Source: Rhodococcus rhodnii
GTDB lineage: Bacteria > Actinomycetota > Actinomycetes > Mycobacteriales > Pseudonocardiaceae
Length of the DNA: 64,000 nt
Assembly: GCA_000720375.1 (NCBI GenBank)
Contig: JOAA01000007.1
Span: 62,001-126,000, forward strand
Direction: 5' to 3'
Part shown: piece after piece, positions 44,574-52,366 of the stretch
How the letters are laid out: the number at the start of each line of letters is the position of its first letter
How positions within the stretch are numbered: the stretch's first letter is position 1
Program-made: the position numbers and the translations under genes
Notes under the pieces: generated by a model
What the model was told of the DNA's origin: nothing
What the model saw: the letters and a program-made list of their open reading frames with translations, nothing else
Database searches by the model: none

Positions 44574-44601
44574 GGGATTATTGGGGCTGTCCCCTAATCC
44601 C
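44574..44601. promoter_or_regulatory. Bulged hairpin GGGATTA/TAATCCC
   Basis: GGGATTA pairs with TAATCCC, and inside that GGGG pairs with CCCC around a CTGT loop with a two-base bulge. This gives 11 pairs in 28 bases. It lies about 50 bp upstream of the conservon promoter. It could be a terminator of unknown upstream transcription or a protein site. Confidence 0.4.
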
Positions 44602-44647
44602 CTAACAGCCGCCAGGTCAAATGTCCGCGAATATGGGGGCGAAATGG

Positions 44648-44676
44648 TTGACGATCGCCGCGAGGCTCTTTAACCT
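44648..44676 (+). promoter_or_regulatory. Promoter TTGACG-17 bp-TAACCT for the conservon operon
   Basis: A -35 TTGACG (44648-44653) and a -10 TAACCT (44671-44676), exactly 17 bases apart, lie about 80 bp before the sensor kinase start. This is the best vegetative-type promoter seen in the window. Confidence 0.6.
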
Positions 44677-44754
44677 GCGACCACCGCTTGGGAATTCACG
44701 CCGTCGAACCGTGTCGTCGAACCGTGCCCGAAGAGTCCATAGAGGAAGGCCCCG

Positions 44755-46824
44755 ATGCCCGCCCAGCCGTCGCGGCGCAAGGTAACCACGATCTGGACCC
44801 AGGTTCTGCTCATCGCACTCGTGCCGAGCGTCGCCGTGCTGGCCGTCGGCGCCACCGTGGCGATCTACCTGGTGAACCAAGGATCCAAGATCAACAGCTT
44901 CGCCGACGACGTGCGCGGCTCGCTCGGGCCGGTGGCGGCGTTCGTCGCCGGGATCCAGGAAGAGCGCCGGCTCACCATGACCCGGGCGATCGGGCAGAGC
45001 GACAGCCAGACCGATCTGGAGGCCCAGCGCCGGGCGGTCGACGACGTGATGCCGGAGATGACCCGGACCACCGAGGCGTTGGCCACCAACGGTTCCGACG
45101 ACCTGCGCGCCACATTGGCCAACCTGACCCAGTCCCGGGAGAACCTGCCGACCCTGCGCAGGCAGATCGACAGCAACGCGATCGACGCGTGGAAGGCCTA
45201 CAAGGCGTACAACGTCATCCTCGACCTGTGCGGCGAGACGATCCAGGGCATCGCCAAGTCCTCCGCCGACGCGGAGGCCGGCTTCGAGCAGATGATCAGT
45301 TACGACCTGTTCAAGTCCGCCGAGGCGATGTCCCGCTCGCACGCGATGGCCGTCCGCGCGGTGGCACAGGGCCTCGACCCGACCCAGTTCCACGAGATGG
45401 CCCACCAGCTCGGCATGTACCACGAGCAGGCGAACTCGATCGTGCCGCGGATGACCCCGCAGGAGCGGGACGCGTACGCGGCGCTGAACAAGACCCCCGA
45501 GTGGGCCACCCTGGTCGCCAACGACAACTCACTGATGAACCGCGGGCCTGGCAAGGAGGAAGTGAAGTTCGACGTCGCTGTCTGGGAAGACGCGGCGCAG
45601 CAGGTGGGCACGAGCCTGATGAACCTGTACCACACGCATTCGCAGCACGCCGCGGCTCTGGCCGCGGAACGCGGGCGTTCGACGTTGCTGGCCTCGATCG
45701 TCGGCGGCGGCGTCATCCTGCTGATCGCCGTGGCCGCCATGGTCGTGGCACTGCAGTTGTCCCGCAAACTGGTGCGGCGGTTACGAACCCTGCGTGAGCA
45801 GACGCTGGATCAGGCCAACAACGGTCTGCCACAACTGGTCGCCACGATCCGCGAGGGCAAGCCGATCGACGTGGAGAAGCAGGTCGCCTGGCTGGATCAC
45901 GGCGGGGACGAGATCGGCCAGGTGGCCAACGCGTTCAACGCCGCGCAGCGCTCCGTGATCCAGACCGCCGTGCGTGAGGCGGAGACCAAACAGGGTGTGC
46001 GCTCGGTGTTCCTCGCCATCGCCCAGCGCAGCCAGACACTCGTGCACCGCCAGCTCAAGGTGCTGGGCGCGGCCGAGCGCTCGGCGGAGAACCCGGACCA
46101 GTTGCAGCTGCTGTTCAAACTCGACCATCTGTCCACACGGGCCAGGCGCAACGCGGAGAACCTGATCATCATGGCCGGCGAGCGTCCCGGCCGGCAATGG
46201 CGCAATCCGGTGTCCCTGCGCGACATCGTGCGCAGTGCGATCGCCGAGACCGAGGAGTTCACCCGGGTGATCACCACGGGGATCCCGGACGTGCCGATCG
46301 TCGGCGCGGCGGTCGCCGACGTCGTGCACCTGCTCGCCGAGCTGGTCGACAACAGCACGGAGTTCTCCCCGAAGGAAGTCAGTGTCGAGGTGCGGGGCAA
46401 GGTGGTCGGCCGCGGGGTGGTACTCGAGATCGAGGACCAGGGGCACGGCATCGAGGAAACGCGGCGCGAGGCGCTCAACGCCATGCTGCAGAATCCGCCG
46501 GACTTCGACGTGATGGCAACGTCCACTCAGTCCCGGATCGGGTTGTTCGTGGTCGCCCGGCTGGCCGCACGATGCGGGATGCGGGTCTCCCTGCGGGAGT
46601 CGGTCTACGGTGGCATCGACGCCATCGTGCTGATCCCGAACCAGCTCATCGCGAACTCCACAGTGGACACCCCGGCCGAGGTCACAGCGCACCACAACGG
46701 TGTACCGATGCAGTTGCCCAAACGCCAGGTTCAGCCGCGTTCCGCTGCCGCACAACAGGTCGAACAGGACTCCCAGCCCCAGTCCGAACGGGAGCGGTAC
46801 GACTGGAGGTGGCCGAACACATGA
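44755..46824 (+). CDS. cvnA: Conservon sensor kinase-like protein CvnA (nitrate-sensing domain)
   Basis: This 689-residue membrane protein has TM1 (about 14-40), an extracytoplasmic nitrate/nitrite-sensing-type helical domain (about 45-300), TM2 (about 312-336) and a HAMP-like region. It then has the CvnA signature (AIAQRSQTLVHRQLKVL, LFKLDHLSTRARRNAENLII) and a GHKL ATPase domain (about 530-640, with ELVDNS and DQGHGI). In conservons this protein works with a roadblock protein (CvnB), a DUF742 protein (CvnC) and a small GTPase (CvnD). Here only CvnC follows. GAGGAAGG precedes the ATG. The stop overlaps a 12-codon open frame. Confidence 0.88.
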   Translation: MPAQPSRRKVTTIWTQVLLIALVPSVAVLAVGATVAIYLVNQGSKINSFADDVRGSLGPVAAFVAGIQEERRLTMTRAIGQSDSQTDLEAQRRAVDDVMPEMTRTTEALATNGSDDLRATLANLTQSRENLPTLRRQIDSNAIDAWKAYKAYNVILDLCGETIQGIAKSSADAEAGFEQMISYDLFKSAEAMSRSHAMAVRAVAQGLDPTQFHEMAHQLGMYHEQANSIVPRMTPQERDAYAALNKTPEWATLVANDNSLMNRGPGKEEVKFDVAVWEDAAQQVGTSLMNLYHTHSQHAAALAAERGRSTLLASIVGGGVILLIAVAAMVVALQLSRKLVRRLRTLREQTLDQANNGLPQLVATIREGKPIDVEKQVAWLDHGGDEIGQVANAFNAAQRSVIQTAVREAETKQGVRSVFLAIAQRSQTLVHRQLKVLGAAERSAENPDQLQLLFKLDHLSTRARRNAENLIIMAGERPGRQWRNPVSLRDIVRSAIAETEEFTRVITTGIPDVPIVGAAVADVVHLLAELVDNSTEFSPKEVSVEVRGKVVGRGVVLEIEDQGHGIEETRREALNAMLQNPPDFDVMATSTQSRIGLFVVARLAARCGMRVSLRESVYGGIDAIVLIPNQLIANSTVDTPAEVTAHHNGVPMQLPKRQVQPRSAAAQQVEQDSQPQSERERYDWRWPNT

Positions 46825-46859
46825 CAGATGAGGTGAGCGGCCGGGTTGTGCCGCCATGA
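46821..46859 (+). CDS. 12-codon mini-ORF linking cvnA and cvnC
   Basis: The frame reads MTDEVSGRVVPP and stops. Its ATG overlaps the cvnA TGA, and its TGA overlaps the cvnC ATG, so both junctions are ATGA. It occupies the position where cvnB normally lies. It could act as a translational relay so that ribosomes leaving cvnA reach cvnC, which has no Shine-Dalgarno sequence of its own. Whether the peptide has a function is unknown. Confidence 0.4.
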   Translation: MTDEVSGRVVPP

Positions 46860-47227
46860 GATCCGACGAGGGGGAGACCTGGTATGACGACGACGCCGGA
46901 CCGTTGGTCCCGTTGTACGCGGTCACCGGCGGCCGTACGCACGCCGGGCGGTATGACCTTGACCTGATCACCCTGGTGGTTGCGGTCGCACCCGACCTGC
47001 ACGCACCGACCGTGGAGCCAGAGTACGCAGCCGTGCTGTGGGCGTGCGTGCACCCATCGTCGGTCGCCGAGGTCGCCTCGGCCGTGCAGCTACCGTTGGA
47101 AGTGGCGAAAGTGCTGATCAGCGATCTTGTCGACCGTAACTACATCATGTTCCGGTCTGCCTCGCCGTCGTCGTCACCCGATCTGGAGATGATGCAGCGG
47201 GTGCTCACCGGGCTTCGCAACCTATGA
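46856..47227 (+). CDS. cvnC: DUF742 conservon protein CvnC
   Basis: This 123-residue protein has the DUF742 pattern: DDDAGPLVPLYAVTGGRTH at the N-terminus, then a winged-helix-like region (SSVAEVASAVQLPLEVAKVL) and LISDLVDRNYI. In conservons CvnC is part of a membrane-associated switch with the CvnA sensor and the CvnD GTPase. Here the roadblock and GTPase genes are absent, so partners may be encoded elsewhere. There is no ribosome binding site; translation probably depends on coupling. Its stop overlaps the TetR start (ATGA). Confidence 0.85.
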   Translation: MRSDEGETWYDDDAGPLVPLYAVTGGRTHAGRYDLDLITLVVAVAPDLHAPTVEPEYAAVLWACVHPSSVAEVASAVQLPLEVAKVLISDLVDRNYIMFRSASPSSSPDLEMMQRVLTGLRNL

Positions 47228-47859
47228 GTGGTTCATATCATTTGCTCGTGACCGTCACCGAATCCGGCAAACAGACCCGAACCGACCGCCGCCGGGAGCA
47301 GATCCTCGACGGCGCGATCCGGGTGTTCGCCGAGAAGCACTACCACGAGGCCGGCATCGCCGACATCGCGACGGACCTGGGAATCGGCCACGGCACGTTC
47401 TACCGCTACTTCGCGAACAAGAAGGACATCGTCAACCAGGCTGTGGCGTGGGCGTTGCGTCAGATCGACGAGACGGTGCTGCAGGAGGACCCGTCGTCCA
47501 GCACGACGCTGGCCGAGCACCGCGCCATGATCGAGCGCGTGTACCTGCGGCTGTTCGTGCTGCAGGACCAGCACCCGCACCTGATCCGATTCCTCTTCCG
47601 CCAGGCATCCGACCCGACCACGCTCACGCTGGCTCACGACACGTTCGTTGGCTACGCGGACAGGTTCATCACGATCGGTGTGGACAAGGGATTCCTGCGC
47701 CCGGACATCGACGTGGAGATCGCGAGCCAGGCACTGGTCGCCGTGGTCTTCGACGTCATGCGCCGCGCGTCTGCCACCGCGGTATCGGTCGAGATGCGCC
47801 AGCGTTGGATGTCGACCCACGCCCGCATGACCCTCGAAGGCCTGCGCCAACCCGAATAA
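47224..47859 (+). CDS. TetR-family transcriptional regulator
   Basis: This regulator of about 211 residues has the TetR DNA-binding domain (REQILDGAIRVFAEKHYHEA, then IGHGTFYRYFANKKDI). The C-terminal domain is helical and resembles those of fatty acid or acyl-CoA type regulators. ATG 47224 overlaps the cvnC stop; GTG 47248 is a second possible start with the helix-turn-helix still intact. Co-translation with conservon genes is unusual and suggests the regulator acts as their output or controls the operon (inference). Confidence 0.88.
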   Translation: MSGSYHLLVTVTESGKQTRTDRRREQILDGAIRVFAEKHYHEAGIADIATDLGIGHGTFYRYFANKKDIVNQAVAWALRQIDETVLQEDPSSSTTLAEHRAMIERVYLRLFVLQDQHPHLIRFLFRQASDPTTLTLAHDTFVGYADRFITIGVDKGFLRPDIDVEIASQALVAVVFDVMRRASATAVSVEMRQRWMSTHARMTLEGLRQPE

Positions 47860-47926
47860 CGCCAGAGAGCGTGGACGGGAACATTCGTCCAAGCCACGGA
47901 CACGCACCCGCGGCCACAGTGCACGC

Positions 47927-48745
47927 ATGACTGTTTCCACGCACGCCCACGCGGTGGACGACGGCGAGATCCACGTGTACCAGGACGGCCCTCGCGACGC
48001 CCCCGCGCTCCTGCTCATCCACGGGACGGCGGCTTCGGCCCGCACATGGGAGCCGATGGTCCCGCTGCTGACCGAATCCCATCACGTCATCCGGATCGAC
48101 CTGCTTGGCTGCGGCCGGTCAGCCAAACCAGACGGCGCAAGCTACGCAGTCCCCGACCAGGCCCGCCGAGCCGGCGCCGCACTGGACCGACTCGGCGTCA
48201 AACACGCCATCGTCGTCGGCCATTCCAGCGGTGGAACGGTCGCCACCGCCCTCACCGAGCAACGACCTGACCTCGTGACCGCGGTCGTGCTCATCAACAC
48301 CGGACCCGACATGGCCGCCTTCATCGGCCAAGACGCCGCCATTGACCCGACACAGTGGCCGGACTTCACCGACGAACAACTCCGCCACGCCGTCAGCTCC
48401 GGATTCGCCCCCGGCTACGAGATCCCCCAACCGTTCCTGGACCAGGTACGCGACATGGACCTCCACGTGTTCGCCGCGACATCGCAGGCCGTCCGCGCAT
48501 ACCTGGACGAGCAGTCGCTCCCGCAACGGCTGGCGCCCCTTGGCAAGCCGCTCCTGGTTATCTTCGGCGAGGAAGATCGCAGGTGGCGCTCCTCGTCCGC
48601 TACCGAGTACCACGCCGTTCCCGGCGCCACTGTCACGATGCTGCCCGGCCTCGGCCATTCCCCCAACCTCGAAGATCCATCACGGACCGCCGTGCCTCTC
48701 CTGGCCTTCGCCACGAACAACGCCCCCTCAACGACATCGCCGTGA
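47927..48745 (+). CDS. Alpha/beta hydrolase
   Basis: This 272-residue cytoplasmic hydrolase has an oxyanion strand LLIHGTAASARTWEP, the nucleophile elbow GHSSGGT with catalytic Ser, an acidic residue in IFGEEDRRW and His in GLGHSPNLEDP. It is typical of the haloperoxidase/esterase branch. It follows the TetR gene after a 67-bp gap in the same direction, so it may be a target of that regulator. The substrate is unknown. Confidence 0.87.
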   Translation: MTVSTHAHAVDDGEIHVYQDGPRDAPALLLIHGTAASARTWEPMVPLLTESHHVIRIDLLGCGRSAKPDGASYAVPDQARRAGAALDRLGVKHAIVVGHSSGGTVATALTEQRPDLVTAVVLINTGPDMAAFIGQDAAIDPTQWPDFTDEQLRHAVSSGFAPGYEIPQPFLDQVRDMDLHVFAATSQAVRAYLDEQSLPQRLAPLGKPLLVIFGEEDRRWRSSSATEYHAVPGATVTMLPGLGHSPNLEDPSRTAVPLLAFATNNAPSTTSP

Positions 48746-48854
48746 CACAACCGGGTTGGCTCCGAGCGATGCCGCAAAACTGCGGGTAACCGGTCTGTGT
48801 CGTCTGATCGAATGGCGTGGCTGGGGTCTTCTTTCACGGGCGGCAACAGGAGCG

Positions 48855-48946
48855 ATGATGCGCGACTTCCAGGAGCTGGTAGACCAGCTGTGGAATGCCG
48901 TTGCTGCCTGCGAATCGCGCGGCGATGAAGAAGGAAGTGGTCGTAG
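48855..48946 (+). other. Probable true 5' end of the first CHAT gene, out of frame
   Basis: ATG 48855/48858, preceded by AGGAG, opens a frame reading MRDFQELVDQLWNAVAACES, which looks like genuine protein. After about 30 codons it continues in a different frame from the long CHAT reading at 48947, which has a TAG just before its GTG. A single-base indel near 48930-48945 would fuse the two. Confidence 0.45.
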
Positions 48947-51900
48947 GTGCTCGATGACCCGGTGGAGATGGTCAGGGCCGCAGTCGCCGAAGCACTCGTC
49001 TCACCGGCTCCGGACGTCCTACGGAAGGTGATCAGCCTTGTCGAACCTCTGCTGAACCCACCTCCGGTAGACCTGGCGGCGACCGCCGAGATCAAGGCAC
49101 AACTGTGCCTCGCCCTTGCGATGTTCACCGCTGTCGGCGGCGGCGGTGAACGGGTGCCCGAAGCCATGCGACTGGGCCGTGAAGCCATGGCCGACCTGCC
49201 GGAGGACCGAATCCTTTCGTCGGTGGCGCTCGCGACCGCGTTCGGCACGTTGATCCAGCTGAACGGCGACCACGCGGCCCTGGACGACGTGATCACCCTG
49301 TACCGGAGGGTGCCGTTGGATGGCAGCGTGATGTCGGCTGAACTCGGACATGCCCGGCTCGTCGCCCTCAACCAGCGGTACCAACTCCACGGCGATGAGC
49401 GGGACTTCACCGAGTCCGTCACCGTCGGACGACAACTCCTCGAAGCTGCGTCGACGAGCGACGCCTCTTTGGCCGGCGTTGTCCACAGCTGTCTCGCCGC
49501 TGCCTACGCGCACCACTTTGGACGGACCGGCGATCCGTCCGCGTATCGGGACGGCCTCGCCGAGGCACGACAGGCCGTCGCGCTCACGGCGCCACAGCCT
49601 CTCGAGCGCGGTCTCGCCCTCATGGTGCTCATCTCCTTGCTGATGAGGCGAGTCGGCGGGCCGGAGACCCCGGTTGAAACCACTGAGATGGTCGACGCTT
49701 GCCGAAGCCTGTTGGAGCTCATGCCCCCTGGCTACCCGCATCGGCATGCCGCCCTGGCGTACCTCGGCGTCGCCCTCTCCGTACAGCAGCACCCGTCCGA
49801 GAACCCTCGCGTCATCGCGATCTTCCGTGAGTCCCTGGAGTTGTTCGACGAAGCCATCCGGTTGCTCCCTCCCGGTGTGCCGTTCAACGTGCAGTACCGC
49901 TGCAACCGCACCGCGGCACTGGTCCAGCTCGCCGAGTGCACGAACGACAGAACCTTTCTCGACCAGGCCGTCGCCGATCTGCGGGCGCTGCGCACCGAGA
50001 ACCCCGGCAACGCATCGGTCGATCTGTGGCTCGGCATGGCGTTGCAGAAGCGCGGCGAGAGAATCGGTCGGCCGCAGGACCTCGACGAGGCGATCCCTCT
50101 GTTGCGCACCACGATGATCGACCTGCCGCACGATCACCAAGGGCGAATGTACATGCTGATTTCCCTGGGCGAGGCGCTCGTCGTGCGCGGGTCGTACAGC
50201 GGTAGCCACCGTGCCATGGCCGAAGGCGCGGACATGCTCCGGCAGGCGTTGGACGCCTCGTCCCCTGACATGCCGCTGCGCGGTGTCGGAGTTCTTGCCC
50301 ACGCAGCCAATCAGCTGAACATCGCCGTCCGGGAACAGCGATGGGACCTGCTCGACGAGCTGATCGCCAGCCTGCGGGAGCTTCTCAGCGCCACGGCCGA
50401 GCCGTCGAGAGTCAAGGCAGTCGGCGCGAGCCGCCTTGGCGAGGCGTTGAACCTCAGGTACCGCTTGTCACAGCGACAGGCCGATCTTGACGAGGCCATC
50501 GAGGCCACGTCTTCCGCTGCCGCGATCGACACGGGCAACGTTCTCGATCGTGTCCGCGCGGCGCGGGTACGAGCCGATTCGCTCCAACTGCGTTACGACG
50601 CTCACCATGACGAGGAAGATCTCCGTGTCGCCATGAACGTCCTGGATGGGGCACGGGCGGAACTTCCGGACGGGCACCCATTGCTGGCCTCGCTGAATCA
50701 CGACTTCGCCGCCCTCGCGATCGTCGCGCTGGCCAGAACACGCGATTCGGCGTACTACGTAGTGGCGCGAGACCTCCTGAGGGAGGCCGCTGAGGCAAGG
50801 TACTCCCCCGTGAAAGCACGGTTGGTCGCGGCGGAATCTCTGCTTGGCCTGGCCGTGGCGGTACGTGACGACGCGACGAGCGCGCAGACCGCGCAGCTGG
50901 CAGTCGACCTGCTGCCCGTGCATGCCTGGCACGGCTTTGACCGCGCCGACCAGGAGTTCAACCTGGCGATGTTCAACCAGGTCGCAACCGATGCCGCGGC
51001 CGCGGTGCTGCAGAACGACAAGGCCAGCGCGAAGCAGGCCCTCGCGTTGCTGGAGAAAGGCCGCGGTGTCCTGTTGCAGCAGGCATTGCGAACGAGAGCC
51101 GATCTCACCCGGTTACGCGAGCGGGCGCCCCAGCTTGCGAAGCGACTCGACACGCTGCGTTCCGAACTGGACGGTGAGTTCGACGACGAGGCGCAAGCCG
51201 CAGCCGATCGGCGGAGCCAGGCGGCGCACGAGTGGGACCGACTCGTGGAACAGGTGCGCCGCAACGGGTTCGCCCTGTTCCTTGAGGGTCCGGACCTGCG
51301 GAAGCTGCGCCGTGCCGCCTCGGCCGGACCGGTCGCGGTGCTCAACGTCAGCGACGTCCGTTCCGACGCGCTGATCCTCACTCGCAGGCACCTGCGGCGA
51401 GTGCCCCTGCCCGGGCTCACTCCCGCCGCGGTGCGGGAACGAGTCACCGCTTTCCGGGCTGCCCTTGATGAAAAACCTGACGAACAAGGAACCCCGGCGC
51501 AGCAGCAGGCCGCCGCCGCCATTCGTGACATCCTGGGATGGTTGTGGCACGAAGTGACGGCGCCAGTGTTGGCCCACCTGGAGCTGACCGGACCCCGGCG
51601 AGGTGGCCGCTGGCCGAGGATCTGGTGGTGCCCCACCGGTCTCCTCGCCGCACTGCCCTTGCACGCTGCCGGTACGGGGCAACCGGGCGAGTCCGTACTG
51701 GACCGGGTCGTCTCCTCGTACACGCCGACCGTGCACGAGTTGGTTCGCACGAGATCCCGGCCCAGACCGCCCGAAACGCTACGGCGCCTGCTCGCCGTGA
51801 CAGTACCCGAGTCCCCTGACACCGCACCAATACCCAGTGCTTCCAAGGAGACACGGCTGCTTGCCGAGCGGCTCCCGGGGACGACCCGACTGGACCCATC

Positions 51901-52366
51901 CGACTCAACCCCGCAACGCACACGCGACGAGCTCCTCCGACACGCGTGGGCGCACTTCGCCTGCCACGGCAACCAGGATCTTGCCAATCCCTCGCAGGGC
52001 GAGCTCGTTCTCACCGACGGGCGGCTCACCGTGCTTGACATCAGCCGGATGCGCTTGGACCACGCCGAGTTCGCCTTCCTCTCGGCCTGCGATTCGGCCC
52101 TCGGCGGCAAGGACCTGCCGGATGAGTCGATCCATCTCGCCGCGGCGCTGCAACTGGCCGGATTCACACACGTCATCGGCACGCTGTGGCCGATCGGCGA
52201 CGCTCCCGCCCGTCGGGTCGTCCAGGACGTATATGCCCCGCAGGGTGGCGATCGCTTCGAACCCGAGCAGTCGGCGTTCGCCTTGCACCGCGCGACGCGT
52301 GCGCTTCGGGAACGCTACCCCGACAGTCCGTGGGCCTGGGCCGCGCACGTCCACTTTGGACCCTGA
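48947..52366 (+). CDS. TPR-CHAT caspase-like protein 1
   Basis: In the visible frame the protein has 1139 residues. About 740 residues of degenerate tetratricopeptide-like helical repeats come first, then a charged coiled-coil segment (about 745-800) and a C-terminal CHAT domain. The caspase-type dyad is present: His in HFACHG and Cys in FLSACDSALGG, followed by HVIGTLWPIGD. CHAT proteins are cysteine proteases of the caspase/separase clan, often held inactive by their TPR part until a signal is sensed. The start given (GTG 48947) is weak and the real N-terminus may lie upstream in another frame. The stop overlaps the next CHAT gene (TGATG). Confidence 0.85.
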   Translation: MLDDPVEMVRAAVAEALVSPAPDVLRKVISLVEPLLNPPPVDLAATAEIKAQLCLALAMFTAVGGGGERVPEAMRLGREAMADLPEDRILSSVALATAFGTLIQLNGDHAALDDVITLYRRVPLDGSVMSAELGHARLVALNQRYQLHGDERDFTESVTVGRQLLEAASTSDASLAGVVHSCLAAAYAHHFGRTGDPSAYRDGLAEARQAVALTAPQPLERGLALMVLISLLMRRVGGPETPVETTEMVDACRSLLELMPPGYPHRHAALAYLGVALSVQQHPSENPRVIAIFRESLELFDEAIRLLPPGVPFNVQYRCNRTAALVQLAECTNDRTFLDQAVADLRALRTENPGNASVDLWLGMALQKRGERIGRPQDLDEAIPLLRTTMIDLPHDHQGRMYMLISLGEALVVRGSYSGSHRAMAEGADMLRQALDASSPDMPLRGVGVLAHAANQLNIAVREQRWDLLDELIASLRELLSATAEPSRVKAVGASRLGEALNLRYRLSQRQADLDEAIEATSSAAAIDTGNVLDRVRAARVRADSLQLRYDAHHDEEDLRVAMNVLDGARAELPDGHPLLASLNHDFAALAIVALARTRDSAYYVVARDLLREAAEARYSPVKARLVAAESLLGLAVAVRDDATSAQTAQLAVDLLPVHAWHGFDRADQEFNLAMFNQVATDAAAAVLQNDKASAKQALALLEKGRGVLLQQALRTRADLTRLRERAPQLAKRLDTLRSELDGEFDDEAQAAADRRSQAAHEWDRLVEQVRRNGFALFLEGPDLRKLRRAASAGPVAVLNVSDVRSDALILTRRHLRRVPLPGLTPAAVRERVTAFRAALDEKPDEQGTPAQQQAAAAIRDILGWLWHEVTAPVLAHLELTGPRRGGRWPRIWWCPTGLLAALPLHAAGTGQPGESVLDRVVSSYTPTVHELVRTRSRPRPPETLRRLLAVTVPESPDTAPIPSASKETRLLAERLPGTTRLDPSDSTPQRTRDELLRHAWAHFACHGNQDLANPSQGELVLTDGRLTVLDISRMRLDHAEFAFLSACDSALGGKDLPDESIHLAAALQLAGFTHVIGTLWPIGDAPARRVVQDVYAPQGGDRFEPEQSAFALHRATRALRERYPDSPWAWAAHVHFGP

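Larger units (their letters stand above)
44243..44754. other. 512-bp intergenic region without a recognisable gene
   Basis: This gap separates the divergent molybdenum hydroxylase and conservon genes. It contains a strong hairpin (44574-44601), a repeated CCCCTAA unit beside it, and a good promoter for the conservon (44648-44676). A minus-strand open stretch (44295-44549) gives an 84-residue reading with no family resemblance, and I do not call it. Confidence 0.5.
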
